Of a stretch of 64,000 nt of DNA, positions 27,153 through 37,530 are shown one piece after another; position 1 is the stretch's first letter; each line of letters starts with the position of its first letter. This DNA is from Clostridium tetanomorphum (GTDB lineage: Bacteria; Bacillota; Clostridia; Clostridiales; Clostridiaceae): assembly GCF_017873215.1 (NCBI RefSeq), contig NZ_JAGGKA010000013.1, positions 62,001 to 126,000 of the forward strand, given 5' to 3'. A program made the translations under genes and the position numbers. Under the pieces are notes generated by a model. The model did no database searches. It saw nothing but the letters and a program-made list of their open reading frames with translations, and was not told where the DNA came from.

Positions 27153-28103
27153 ATGTTTAAAAGTAAAAAATTCTTAATAATAATTTTATCCTTTATACTT
27201 ATATTTTCCTTATCTGCTTGTTCAAAAGATAAAGTAGAAGACACTAAAGAAAAGAAAAATATAACTGAAACTTCATTAGAAACCAAATATCCTTTAACTA
27301 TAAAAGATTCTTATAACAGGCAAATTACACTAGATAAAGAACCTGAAAAGATTATATCTATTGCACCAAACATAACAGAAACTATTTATGCTATAGATAA
27401 ATCTAACAAATTAATAGGAAGAACTGATTTTTGTAACTATCCAGCGGAAGTAAAAAATATATCTTCTATAGGAAGTCTACAAAATCCAAGTATAGAAAAA
27501 ATAGTAGATTTGAAACCAGATTTAGTAATAGCTTCAACTCATTTTAAAAAAGATGTACTTAAAAAATTAGAAGATTTAGGTGTAAAAGTATTAGTATTAT
27601 ATGGTGAAGAAAACTTTGAGGGTGCCTATGATACTATTGAAAAAATGGGAAAAGTTTTAAATGCAAATAATAAAGCTAAAGAAATAGTAGTTAATATGAA
27701 GAAAAAAGTATCTGATGTAGAAACTAAAGTATCAGGCAAAACACCACCTTCTGTTTATTATGTTATTGGCTTTGGTAAATCAGGAGATTACACTGCTGGA
27801 AAGGATACTTTTATTGATAAAATGATTACTATGGCTGGTGGAAAAAACGTAGCTAAAGATGCTGTTGGTTGGAAATATAGTATTGAAAAACTACTAGAAA
27901 AAAATCCCGAAATAATGATTTGTTCAAAATACTTTAATGTAAAAGAAGACTTAAAGAAAGCTAATGGCTATAAAGATCTAGATGCAATAAAAAAAGGTAA
28001 GTTATTTGAAATAGATAATAATATGTTAGATAGGCAAGGTCCAAGACTAGCAGATGGCCTAGAACAATTAGCCAAAATACTACATCCAGAAGCTTTTAAA
28101 TAA
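27153..28103 (+). CDS. btuF: corrinoid ABC transporter substrate-binding lipoprotein
   Basis: This 316-residue lipoprotein has a signal peptide and lipobox (LSAC, Cys23) and a class III periplasmic-binding domain (PF01497-like): IISIAPNITETIYA, NPSIEKIVDLKPDLVIAS and the second lobe from about residue 190. By family alone it could bind cobalamin, haem or a siderophore; the riboswitch just upstream points to a corrinoid. It is first in the operon with the permease and ATPase. Confidence 0.92.
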   Translation: MFKSKKFLIIILSFILIFSLSACSKDKVEDTKEKKNITETSLETKYPLTIKDSYNRQITLDKEPEKIISIAPNITETIYAIDKSNKLIGRTDFCNYPAEVKNISSIGSLQNPSIEKIVDLKPDLVIASTHFKKDVLKKLEDLGVKVLVLYGEENFEGAYDTIEKMGKVLNANNKAKEIVVNMKKKVSDVETKVSGKTPPSVYYVIGFGKSGDYTAGKDTFIDKMITMAGGKNVAKDAVGWKYSIEKLLEKNPEIMICSKYFNVKEDLKKANGYKDLDAIKKGKLFEIDNNMLDRQGPRLADGLEQLAKILHPEAFK

Positions 28104-28123
28104 AACAGAAAAGGGGAATTTTG

Positions 28124-29176
28124 ATGTCTTTTTCAAAAAACAAAAATCACTATAAAAGTTTATTCTTTATTTTATTAGTTGTTCTATTTACATTAACCAT
28201 TATATCCAGTACCTTAGGTATAGCTAATATAAACTTTATACAAGGAATCAAAATTCTTGTATCCAAAATTCCCTTAATAGGATCAAACATAGACACCCAT
28301 GACATTTCAAATACTCATAAATTAATTATATTAAATATTAGGTTACCTAGAATAATTCTTTCCGCTCTGGTAGGCGCTGGCTTATCCATAGTAGGTACAG
28401 TCTTTCAAGCAATTTTTAAAAATCCAATGGCAGATCCTTATGTACTAGGTATTTCATCAGGCTCTGCTCTTGGTGCTTCTATTGCAATTGTATTAGGCTT
28501 TCAAATTACTATGATAGGTATTAGCGGCGTTACAATTCTTGCTTTTTTATTTGCTATTTTAACTACCTTTCTTGTATACAATATAGCGAAAGTTGGTACA
28601 AAGCTTCCTACTAATATACTGTTATTGGCAGGTGTATCTGTAAGCTTTCTACTTTCTTCTTTAATTTCTCTTATAATGATATTTAATAGAGAACAAGTTG
28701 AACAGATTGTATTTTGGACTATGGGAAGTTTATCCTCTGCCAGTTGGAAAGAAGTACTGTCCCTACTCCCTTTAGTTATTATATCTAGTATTGTAATTAT
28801 GAATTACTCTAGAGATTTAAATGTAATGCTTACAGGAGATGAAACTGCTAATAGCTTAGGAATAGAAGTGGACAGAGTAAAAAAATTTTTATTAATTATT
28901 TCTTCAATTATTATAGCTTCCTGTGTATCCGTAAGTGGAATTATAGGCTTTGTAGGACTTATTATTCCTCATATGATAAGAATATTAGTTGGCCCAAATC
29001 ATAAAGTCTTACTTCCTTTCACTACTTTAGGTGGAGCTATATTTATGATAATATCAGATACTTTAGCAAGAACTTTGGTGCCACCTGCTGAAATACCAGT
29101 AGGTGCTATTACATCAATATTTGGAGCACCTTATTTTATATATCTTTTAATACAAAATAAGAAAAAGGTGATATGA
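28124..29176 (+). CDS. btuC: corrinoid ABC transporter permease
   Basis: This 350-residue FecCD/BtuC-family permease has about ten membrane segments, with the typical LRLPRIILSALVGAGLSI and NPMADPYVLGISSGSALGA stretches and a C-terminal GLIIPHMIRILVGPNHK coupling motif. I use ATG 28124 (AAGGGGAA upstream). Its last base overlaps the start of the ATPase gene, which indicates translational coupling. Confidence 0.94.
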   Translation: MSFSKNKNHYKSLFFILLVVLFTLTIISSTLGIANINFIQGIKILVSKIPLIGSNIDTHDISNTHKLIILNIRLPRIILSALVGAGLSIVGTVFQAIFKNPMADPYVLGISSGSALGASIAIVLGFQITMIGISGVTILAFLFAILTTFLVYNIAKVGTKLPTNILLLAGVSVSFLLSSLISLIMIFNREQVEQIVFWTMGSLSSASWKEVLSLLPLVIISSIVIMNYSRDLNVMLTGDETANSLGIEVDRVKKFLLIISSIIIASCVSVSGIIGFVGLIIPHMIRILVGPNHKVLLPFTTLGGAIFMIISDTLARTLVPPAEIPVGAITSIFGAPYFIYLLIQNKKKVI

Positions 29177-30000
29177 TGTTAAATAAAAATACCTATTCCA
29201 TAGTTATAAATAACTTACACTGTAGTTATGGAGATAAAAAAATATTAAAAAATATTAATATAAATTTTGAAAAAAATAAGTTTCATAGCATTATAGGCCC
29301 TAATGGTTCTGGTAAAACTACTCTTCTAAAGAATATACAAAAAATATTACCTATAGAAAATAATTGTATTTACATAGATGGTAAAGACCTTAATTCTTTT
29401 AAAAATAAGGATTTAGCTAAAAAAATAGCTTCCGTACCTCAAAATACTAATATTGATTTTGATTTTTCTGCAATGGATATAGTTCTTATGGGAAGAACTC
29501 CTTATTTAAAAAGATTTGAAAAAGAAAAGGATACTGATCTTATTATAGTAAAAGAAGCTATGGAAATGACTAATACTTGGTACCTTAAAGATAAAAACAT
29601 AAATGAGTTAAGTGGTGGTGAGCGTCAGAGAGTCATTATAGCTAGAGCTTTAGCTCAAGAAAGTGAAATAATACTTTTAGATGAACCTATTTCAAATTTA
29701 GATATGCACCATCAAATAGATATTTTAGATACTATAAAATATTTAAATAGAGATATTACCGTAATCGCTGTTTTACATGATTTAAATTTAGCAGCTGAAT
29801 ATAGTGATTCTTTAATATTATTGAAAAATGGTAATGTATTATGTAAAGGTACTCCTAAAGATGTACTTACGGAATCAAACATTAGGGACGCCTACAATAT
29901 AAATACTCATATAATTAAAAATCCTATTACTGGAGCTCCTCACATTATACCTATAAGTAAAAACTGTATTAGAAAAAAAATTATAACACATGTACTATAA
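29176..30000 (+). CDS. btuD: corrinoid ABC transporter ATP-binding protein
   Basis: This 274-residue ATPase has Walker A (GPNGSGKTT), signature (LSGGERQR), Walker B (IILLDEP) and the His switch (VLHDLN), as in the FecE/BtuD family. Two ATGs lie side by side at 29173 and 29176; the second has the better spacing from AAAGGTG. It completes the BtuFCD importer under the cobalamin riboswitch, and the operon ends at the terminator 30018-30082. Confidence 0.94.
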   Translation: MLNKNTYSIVINNLHCSYGDKKILKNININFEKNKFHSIIGPNGSGKTTLLKNIQKILPIENNCIYIDGKDLNSFKNKDLAKKIASVPQNTNIDFDFSAMDIVLMGRTPYLKRFEKEKDTDLIIVKEAMEMTNTWYLKDKNINELSGGERQRVIIARALAQESEIILLDEPISNLDMHHQIDILDTIKYLNRDITVIAVLHDLNLAAEYSDSLILLKNGNVLCKGTPKDVLTESNIRDAYNINTHIIKNPITGAPHIIPISKNCIRKKIITHVL

Positions 30001-30017
30001 AATATTAACAATAATAA

Positions 30018-30082
30018 AATCACTCCCTTTAGTATAGACATTTAAAAACTAAGCAATAAAATCTATATTAAAGAGAGTGATT
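30018..30082. terminator. terminator of btuFCD
   Basis: Long imperfect inverted repeat (AATCACTC..TTTA..TATAGA with complement TCTATA..TAAA..GAGTGATT) followed by ATTTTT on the plus strand. It also lies just past the convergent gene ending at 30101. Confidence 0.8.
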
Positions 30083-30100
30083 ATTTTTACATATTTTAAT

Positions 30101-30394
30101 TTATTTATTCTGTTTTTTTACATAATCTTTTATAATTTCTTCCATATGAACCCATGAACGTTTAGAATAAAGTATTTTAGCATTACATTTTTTTGACTTT
30201 ATTTTTATACTTTCTATAGCTTTATGATTTATAAAGTCCGTAAGAACTAAAATTACATCCATATTCTCTGGTATTTGAATTTTTCTGTCTGAACTTTTTC
30301 TTCCAGTTATATGTTTTATTGTGTCAAAGCCTTCATTTTTAAGGTTATCTTTTATGTTGCCTAATCTGTCTCCTCCAATAACCAACACACTCAT
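30101..30394 (-). CDS. DUF2325 small protein downstream of feoB
   Basis: This 97-residue protein begins with VLVIGGDRLGNI and contains HITGRK, a pattern of the DUF2325 family, which often sits next to metal or iron genes. Its function is unknown. It follows feoB by 17 bp with its own GGAGAGG site and is probably part of the Fur-controlled feo transcript. Confidence 0.8.
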   Translation of the reverse strand: MSVLVIGGDRLGNIKDNLKNEGFDTIKHITGRKSSDRKIQIPENMDVILVLTDFINHKAIESIKIKSKKCNAKILYSKRSWVHMEEIIKDYVKKQNK

Positions 30395-30411
30395 ATATAA
30401 CCTCTCCTTCT

Positions 30412-32457
30412 CTAATTAAATCCTAATAATCTTCCTATTTGATAAAATGCTACAGACACTACCCAAGCAATTGCAGTTGTATAAAACACTGTAAACCAAG
30501 CCCATTTTGCAGAATTTGTTTCTCTTTTTATTGCTCCTATAGCTGCTGCACATGGAGAGTATAATAATGAGAATATCATAAAGGACATAGCAGACAATGG
30601 AGTAAATACATTTTGTATAACCGCAGTAAGTTCTGCGCCTTCTGATGCTAACCCATAAGTTGTAGCCATAGTAGCAACCACTGCTTCCTTTGCTCCTAAT
30701 CCTGTTATCAATGCAACACCTGCTTGCCAAGTTCCAAATCCCGCTGGTTTAAATATAGGTGCAAAGAAACCTCCTATAATTCCTAAAATGCTATTTTCAC
30801 TACCTGGTTCCACACCAACTGGTAAATTAGACAATGCCCATACTAACAACACAATTACAAAAATAATACTTCCTGCTTTTTTAATAAACGCTTCTGATTT
30901 TTCCCACATGTGTATTAATACACTTTTAAATGTAGGTATACGATAAGGAGGTAATTCCATAATAAAATATGAATTTTCCCCTTTAAATACAGTATTACTA
31001 AATATTTTTCCCATTATTATAGCCATTAATATTCCTAAAGTATAAAGTAAAAATACAATTATTCCTGAAGCAGAAAAAATTCCTACTTTTTTATCTGCAA
31101 AAAAAGCTCCTATAAATAATGCATATACCGGTAATCTTGCTCCACATGATATAAATGGATTAATTAATATTCCAACCATTCTATCTTTTTTACTTTCCAA
31201 AGTTCTAGTTGACATTATACCTGCTACATTACATCCACTACCAATAATTAAAGATACTGCAGTTTTTCCATGTAATCCTATGCTGCTCATAAATCTATCC
31301 ATAACATAAGCAGCTCTAGCCATATATCCACTGTCTTCTAAGAGTGATATTATTAGGTACATAGTAAATAATAAAGGCACAAACACCAATACAGCTCCCA
31401 TACCTCCAATTATTCCATCAACTACTAAAGATTTTATAATTTCAGGACTATTCTCCATAGCCACTTCAGCTATTTCTCCTAACTTACCAAATCCTTCATC
31501 AATAAATCCTCCCAAAAAGTCATTTCCAAAAGTCATGGTGATTTGGTACATTAAAAACATAATTAAAGCAAATATAGGCATTCCTAGCCATTTATTTGTT
31601 ACAACTTTATCTATCTTATCAGAAAAAGTTAACTCTTTATTATCTTTTCTTGCCACTGTATTTTTTGTTATAGAAGATATAAAATCATATCTCTTATCTA
31701 CAATATATGATTCTGTATCATAACCTACTTCATTAGTTATATTTTCAACACTTTTTTTTAGTTGTTCAATAAGTTTCTTATTTACATTATTTTCCTTTAT
31801 TCTATTAAGAATATGTGGATCATTTTCTAAAAGTTTTAACGCTATCCATTCCTCTGGATAAGGAAGATCTATATTACTTTCATTTAACATAGACTTTAAT
31901 GAAGATATTTCTTTTTCTAATTCTTCACCATAATCTCTCTTAAAAATTTTATTTTTACCTTTTTCAGCTATTTCAACACCTTTATTTAATAAATCTTTTA
32001 TTCCATTTCCTTTAATGGCTACAGTTGGAATTACACTTACTCCTAATTTTTCTGCTAATTTATCAATAGCTATTTTAACATTTTTTTTCTCTGCTTCATC
32101 CACCATATTTAAAGCAATTATAACTTTTTTATTCATTTCTAAAAGTTGAGTAGTTAAATATAAATTTCTTTCAATATTAGTTGAATCTACTACATTTATT
32201 ACTACGTCTGAATTTCCTTCTAAAATAAAATTCCTAGCAACTATTTCATCTTCAGAGTATGCACCTAAGCTATAGGTTCCTGGTAAGTCAACAATATTGA
32301 TTTCTCTATTTTCAAATTTTACCTTTCCTTCTTTTTTTTCTACAGTAACACCAGGCCAATTTCCTACATGTTGCCTAGATCCTGTAATTGCATTAAATAA
32401 AGTAGTTTTCCCGCAATTGGGGTTACCTACTAACGCAAAAGTTAATGTATTTTCCAT
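30412..32457 (-). CDS. feoB: ferrous iron transporter B
   Basis: This 681-residue protein has an N-terminal G domain (G1 GNPNCGKTT, G3 DLPGTYSL, G4 NMVDEAEK), a GDI-like helical region and a C-terminal membrane part with two Gate regions (GSGCNVAGIMSTR, ISCGARLPVYALF). It imports Fe(II) across the membrane. It lies 40 bp after feoA in an operon with a Fur box upstream. Its length is within the usual range. Confidence 0.97.
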   Translation of the reverse strand: MENTLTFALVGNPNCGKTTLFNAITGSRQHVGNWPGVTVEKKEGKVKFENREINIVDLPGTYSLGAYSEDEIVARNFILEGNSDVVINVVDSTNIERNLYLTTQLLEMNKKVIIALNMVDEAEKKNVKIAIDKLAEKLGVSVIPTVAIKGNGIKDLLNKGVEIAEKGKNKIFKRDYGEELEKEISSLKSMLNESNIDLPYPEEWIALKLLENDPHILNRIKENNVNKKLIEQLKKSVENITNEVGYDTESYIVDKRYDFISSITKNTVARKDNKELTFSDKIDKVVTNKWLGMPIFALIMFLMYQITMTFGNDFLGGFIDEGFGKLGEIAEVAMENSPEIIKSLVVDGIIGGMGAVLVFVPLLFTMYLIISLLEDSGYMARAAYVMDRFMSSIGLHGKTAVSLIIGSGCNVAGIMSTRTLESKKDRMVGILINPFISCGARLPVYALFIGAFFADKKVGIFSASGIIVFLLYTLGILMAIIMGKIFSNTVFKGENSYFIMELPPYRIPTFKSVLIHMWEKSEAFIKKAGSIIFVIVLLVWALSNLPVGVEPGSENSILGIIGGFFAPIFKPAGFGTWQAGVALITGLGAKEAVVATMATTYGLASEGAELTAVIQNVFTPLSAMSFMIFSLLYSPCAAAIGAIKRETNSAKWAWFTVFYTTAIAWVVSVAFYQIGRLLGFN

Positions 32458-32497
32458 TGTTATCCCCCATTCTATAAAATAAAAATAAATTAAAGCT

Positions 32498-32728
32498 TTA
32501 TATTTTTTCTACAGATATATCCTTTGCCTCACTTTTTCTTAAAGTAAGATTATATCCTCTTAAGTTTATCTCTATGGGATCTCCCATAGGAGCTTTTCCT
32601 GAAATAGTGATATCTACACCTTTTACAATGCCCATATCCATAAGCCTTCTTCTTACTTTACTTTCAGGTAAAATACATACTACCCTCCCTTTTTCACCTA
32701 CATTCAATTCATTTAATGTATTATTCAT
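32498..32728 (-). CDS. feoA: ferrous iron transport protein A
   Basis: This 76-residue SH3-like cytoplasmic protein supports FeoB. It shows the FeoA pattern LNVGEKGRVVCI..RRRLMDMGI and GYNLTLRKSEA. A GGAGG site lies before the ATG, and a 17/19 match to the Fur consensus sits 20 bp upstream of the start. Confidence 0.95.
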   Translation of the reverse strand: MNNTLNELNVGEKGRVVCILPESKVRRRLMDMGIVKGVDITISGKAPMGDPIEINLRGYNLTLRKSEAKDISVEKI

Positions 32729-32747
32729 TAAAGAACCCCTCCTTTAT

Positions 32748-32766
32748 GATATTGATATTCATTATC
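32748..32766. promoter_or_regulatory. Fur box upstream of feoAB
   Basis: GATATTGATATTCATTATC matches the classical 19-bp Fur consensus GATAATGATAATCATTATC at 17 of 19 positions and lies 20 bp upstream of feoA. Confidence 0.85.
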
Positions 32767-32787
32767 ATTAAAATGTTAAAAAAATAT

Positions 32788-33402
32788 TTATATCTTTATA
32801 TTGTTATTAAAACTATTCAAAACAATTTGTTGTCTTACAGCTTCCAATACTTTTATCTTTGCTTCATCATAAGATTTAAATATTTGCAATGCTTCCTCTT
32901 CATTGTAATATACTTTCCAATATCCACAACTCAAACATGGCTTTTTAGTACATCCCATAAAAGCTTTAACATCTTCTAGAGGTATTCCTAAAAATATTCC
33001 TATTTCATGAGGACAAAAATTTTCATATCTTTCCTTTAATAAGTTTAAACATTCTTCTAATTTCATATATTCTCTATATCCAAACTTATGCAAAAAATTT
33101 ATATTTTCATCTTTAAATATTTGATTATGTAACTCAGCTTCTTTATAGAATAATACTGTATGAGTATCTCCTGTATCTTTTATATGAAATGCCTTTATAT
33201 CAAAACGTTCTAAAAATTCCTCTTTATATTTTTCCCACATATCATATAAATTTCTATTCTTTTTAGAAAAAGTTAATATACAAGCTGGTTTTCTTCCTTC
33301 AATTGTAGGCGCAATATTAAATGCAGTCATATAAAACATATATTCTTTATCTTGTAACGTATTTATCATTTTTAAAGTTGAAGCCATTTCCAGTTTGCTC
33401 AT
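32788..33402 (-). CDS. DUF3793 family protein under a Fur box
   Basis: This 204-residue soluble protein matches the DUF3793 pattern: CPHEIGIFLGIPLEDVKAFMG followed by a cysteine-containing KPCLSCGYWKVY motif and a helical tail. The biochemical role is unknown; the Cys pair could bind a metal. I set the start at ATG 33400-33402 (AAGGATGG upstream), since earlier Met codons lack a usable site. A Fur box 21 bp upstream and feoA downstream suggest an iron-starvation role. Confidence 0.82.
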   Translation of the reverse strand: MSKLEMASTLKMINTLQDKEYMFYMTAFNIAPTIEGRKPACILTFSKKNRNLYDMWEKYKEEFLERFDIKAFHIKDTGDTHTVLFYKEAELHNQIFKDENINFLHKFGYREYMKLEECLNLLKERYENFCPHEIGIFLGIPLEDVKAFMGCTKKPCLSCGYWKVYYNEEEALQIFKSYDEAKIKVLEAVRQQIVLNSFNNNIKI

Positions 33403-33422
33403 ATACACCATCCTTTGTTGAT

Positions 33423-33441
33423 GATATTGATAATCAATTTC
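33423..33441. promoter_or_regulatory. Fur box upstream of the DUF3793 gene
   Basis: GATATTGATAATCAATTTC matches the Fur consensus at 16 of 19 positions and is placed directly before the ribosome binding site region of the DUF3793 gene. Confidence 0.75.
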
Positions 33442-33520
33442 ATATAAGATTGTACTATACAATTTCTATTTTGTAAATGCTTTATTTATATTATTTCTAA
33501 AAAAAATATATTAATGCATA

Positions 33521-33557
33521 AAAAAATCTAAATCCATTTAGGATTTAGATTTTTTTC
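33521..33557 (-). terminator. asnA terminator
   Basis: Perfect inverted repeat AAAAAATCTAAATCC / GGATTTAGATTTTTT with a 5-nt loop. It ends at the stop codon of asnA. Confidence 0.88.
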
Positions 33558-33558
33558 A

Positions 33559-34581
33559 TTATAATAATTTCATTCCATATTCAGCACATTTTTCTATCAT
33601 TTCTTCTGGCCATATTGAAGATTGTACTTCACCAATATGTGCCTTCTTTAAGAAAAACATACATATTCTAGATTGACCTATTCCTCCACCTATAGTATAT
33701 GGTAATTTCTTTTCTAATAACATTTGATGAAATTCTAAATTTTTTCTTTCTTCGCAGTTAGCTAATTTTAATTGTTTTAATAAAGACTCTTCATCTACTC
33801 TTATACCCATGGAAGATAGTTCAAAAGCTCTATTAAGTAATGGATTCCAGAATAAAATATCTCCATTTAATTCCCAATCATCATAATCTGGCGCTCTTCC
33901 ATCATGCTTTTCTCCTGATTCTAAAACTTTTCCTATTTTCATTAAAAATACTGCTCTTTTTTCTTTTGTTATAGCGTCTTCTCTTTCTTTAGCAGTAAGT
34001 CCTGGAAACATATCCTCCAATTCTTGTGAAGTTATAAAAGTTATTTCTTCTGGAAGCACTTTATCTAAAAATGGATATAATCCACATATATAATTCTCAG
34101 TTTCCTTAAATGCTTTATATATTTTATTTACAGTTTCTTTTAAATATTTTTCATTTCTATCTTCTTTAGTTAATACTTTTTCCCAATCCCATTGATCAAC
34201 ATATATAGAATGAATGTTATCTAAATCTTCATCTCTTCTTATAGCATTCATATCTGTATATAAACCTTCTCCTATTGGAAAACCATATCTATAAAGAGCC
34301 ATTCTTTTCCATTTAGCCAAAGAATGTACTATTTCAGCTGGCGCCTCATTGTCATCCTTTATGGTAAAGCTTACTGGTCTTTCTACTCCATTTAGATTGT
34401 CATTTAATCCTCTATCACATCTTACAAATAACGGTGCTGAAACTCTCACTAAATTTAATTTTTTTGCTAAAGCTCTTTCAAAAAAATCTTTTACAGCTTT
34501 TATTGCTATTTCTGTTTCCTTTAAGTCTAATTCTGTTTTATATCCTTCTGGTATTATTAATCTTTCATCATATTTACTCAT
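33559..34581 (-). CDS. asnA: aspartate-ammonia ligase (asparagine synthetase A)
   Basis: This 340-residue class II aminoacyl-tRNA-synthetase-like enzyme makes asparagine from aspartate, ammonia and ATP. Recognisable parts are RVSAPLFV, the [14 protein letters not shown] segment, the [15 protein letters not shown] loop and the terminal [11 protein letters not shown] motif 3. The start is ATG 34579-34581 with AGGAGG 6 nt upstream, six codons inside the longest frame. A T-box leader lies upstream, so expression should respond to uncharged tRNA, presumably tRNA-Asn. Confidence 0.97.
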   Translation of the reverse strand: MSKYDERLIIPEGYKTELDLKETEIAIKAVKDFFERALAKKLNLVRVSAPLFVRCDRGLNDNLNGVERPVSFTIKDDNEAPAEIVHSLAKWKRMALYRYGFPIGEGLYTDMNAIRRDEDLDNIHSIYVDQWDWEKVLTKEDRNEKYLKETVNKIYKAFKETENYICGLYPFLDKVLPEEITFITSQELEDMFPGLTAKEREDAITKEKRAVFLMKIGKVLESGEKHDGRAPDYDDWELNGDILFWNPLLNRAFELSSMGIRVDEESLLKQLKLANCEERKNLEFHQMLLEKKLPYTIGGGIGQSRICMFFLKKAHIGEVQSSIWPEEMIEKCAEYGMKLL

Positions 34582-34678
34582 AGTTTTCCTCCTAAACAAA
34601 TATTTTTAAATTTTATATTATCCTTTATAACACTTGATTTAAAATATTTTTATAGCGCGCTATTATAATTTTAAAAAT

Positions 34679-34945
34679 AAAAAAACCTTTCATCCCTATA
34701 AAGGGACGAAAGGTTGAAATTCCGCGGTACCACCCTAATTAGCTTAAAATAAGCTCAACTTAAGTAAAAGTATCAATCAATACTTCCCAATTTTAACGGT
34801 ATGGATTCCGTCTAAGCCTACTTTCAAAATATTGATTTCAGTTAGAAACTCAGAGATGTTCTTCTGTATAAATCTCGTATCGATCTCTCACCACCATCGA
34901 CTCGCTATAACTACCTTTTATACTTACTCTTCTCTTCACTGTCTT
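34679..34945 (-). promoter_or_regulatory. T-box leader of asnA
   Basis: On the minus strand: a Stem I region with GGTGGTGAGAG near 34890, the AAAGTAGGCTTAGACGG segment, the T-box AGGGTGGTACCGCG (34723-34736) and a terminator made of AACCTTTC..GAAAGGTT with seven Ts (34681-34717). One complete sensor and one reader are present, unlike the brnQ leader. The specifier codon was not assigned; Asn is expected from the gene. Confidence 0.92.
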
Positions 34946-34981
34946 ATAAAAGTAATTTTTAATTATTGATTTACATTATAT

Positions 34982-35018
34982 AATTAAAAATTTATAATGT
35001 CAATATAAATTTTTAATT
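34982..35018 (-). terminator. gdhA terminator
   Basis: 15-bp inverted repeat AATTAAAAATTTATA and its complement ends 4 bp past the gdhA stop codon. The stem is entirely A/T, so it may be weak. Confidence 0.55.
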
Positions 35019-35021
35019 ATT

Positions 35022-36407
<1,386 letters not shown>

Positions 36408-36531
36408 TTATATTAAACTTGCAATATTTTTTCAACACTTCTTAATTTTATCAGATTATTTGGATTTTGTACATATATTAAATTAAAAATTGAAATTTTA
36501 TTTTTTAGAAGTTGCAGAAATAATACATTTC

Positions 36532-37380
36532 TTACACCATAATCCAATTAATAACTTTATCATAATATCTTTTTCCATCTTCATATCCAACTTTGTATAA
36601 TGCTTCTAATTTTTCCGTATTTCTTTCTATTCTACTAATTTTTAAATTTTCTTTAGGTCTTATAACTATAGCTTTATTTTCCTTTTCTAATTTATCAATA
36701 TAGTCTAGGGTATTATTATAACCATTATATCTATTTTCTATAGCATTTATTAATCCATCATATCTTGAGTATATTCTTCTTAATAGTCTTTTAGCTTTAA
36801 ATGGCTCTTTTCTATATTCTTTTTGCCTTGTAAGTATTATTATGTTTTTCTTATTCCCATCTTCTATAGACTTTCTTATAGGAATAGAGTCTGCTATACC
36901 TCCATCTAATAAACACATATTCTTATATTTAACTATAGGAGATATAAAAGGAAGACTACTAGATGCTCTTATAATAGTTAATATTTCCTCATGTTCTTCT
37001 TTATTAAAATATACTGCTTTACCCGTATTACAATCTGTGGCTACAATAACAAATTTCTCCTTACATTTTGAAAAACTTTGAAAGTCAAAAGGTTCCAATT
37101 TATATGGTATTTCATTATATATAAAATCTATCCCAAAAATACTTTTGCATTTAAAGAAGTTCCTATAGCTTATATATCTAGGATCCTTTACATAATTTAT
37201 GGTTATAGCTTTATTTCTTCCAATTTGCCTAGATAAATAAGAAGCTGCATTGCAAGCGCCCATAGAAACACCTATTACGTATGGTAGATAAAGACCTTTT
37301 TCCATAAAAAAATCCAATATTCCCGCTGTATAAAGTCCTCTCATTCCCCCACCTTCAAGAACTAGTCCTATATTTTCCAT
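36532..37380 (-). CDS. patatin-like phospholipase
   Basis: This 282-residue serine hydrolase has the oxyanion motif GLVLEGGGMRG, the nucleophile elbow GVSMG and the catalytic Asp in LLDGGIADSIP. It resembles bacterial RssA/YjjU-type patatins. It has no signal peptide and is probably cytoplasmic or membrane-associated, acting on acyl lipids. An AGGAGAG site precedes the ATG. The gene is a single unit. Confidence 0.92.
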   Translation of the reverse strand: MENIGLVLEGGGMRGLYTAGILDFFMEKGLYLPYVIGVSMGACNAASYLSRQIGRNKAITINYVKDPRYISYRNFFKCKSIFGIDFIYNEIPYKLEPFDFQSFSKCKEKFVIVATDCNTGKAVYFNKEEHEEILTIIRASSSLPFISPIVKYKNMCLLDGGIADSIPIRKSIEDGNKKNIIILTRQKEYRKEPFKAKRLLRRIYSRYDGLINAIENRYNGYNNTLDYIDKLEKENKAIVIRPKENLKISRIERNTEKLEALYKVGYEDGKRYYDKVINWIMV

Positions 37381-37474
37381 ACCAAATCTCTCCTAACTAA
37401 ATAAATTTTTACTTATTAAGCATACATCATCTTTTTAATGACTGCTATTTTATTTCTTAATATGTAACAAAATA

Positions 37475-37529
37475 TTAACAAAAAACTTTTAAAAAGACGC
37501 TTAGCGTCTTTTTAAAAGTTTTTTGTTAA
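37475..37529 (-). terminator. perfect 26-bp hairpin terminator of the pxp operon
   Basis: Arms of 26 bp with no mismatch around the triloop in GACGC-TTA-GCGTC; the outer part is A/T-rich, giving U-tracts on both strands. It lies 1 bp past the pxpC stop codon. Confidence 0.9.
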
Positions 37530-37530
37530 T

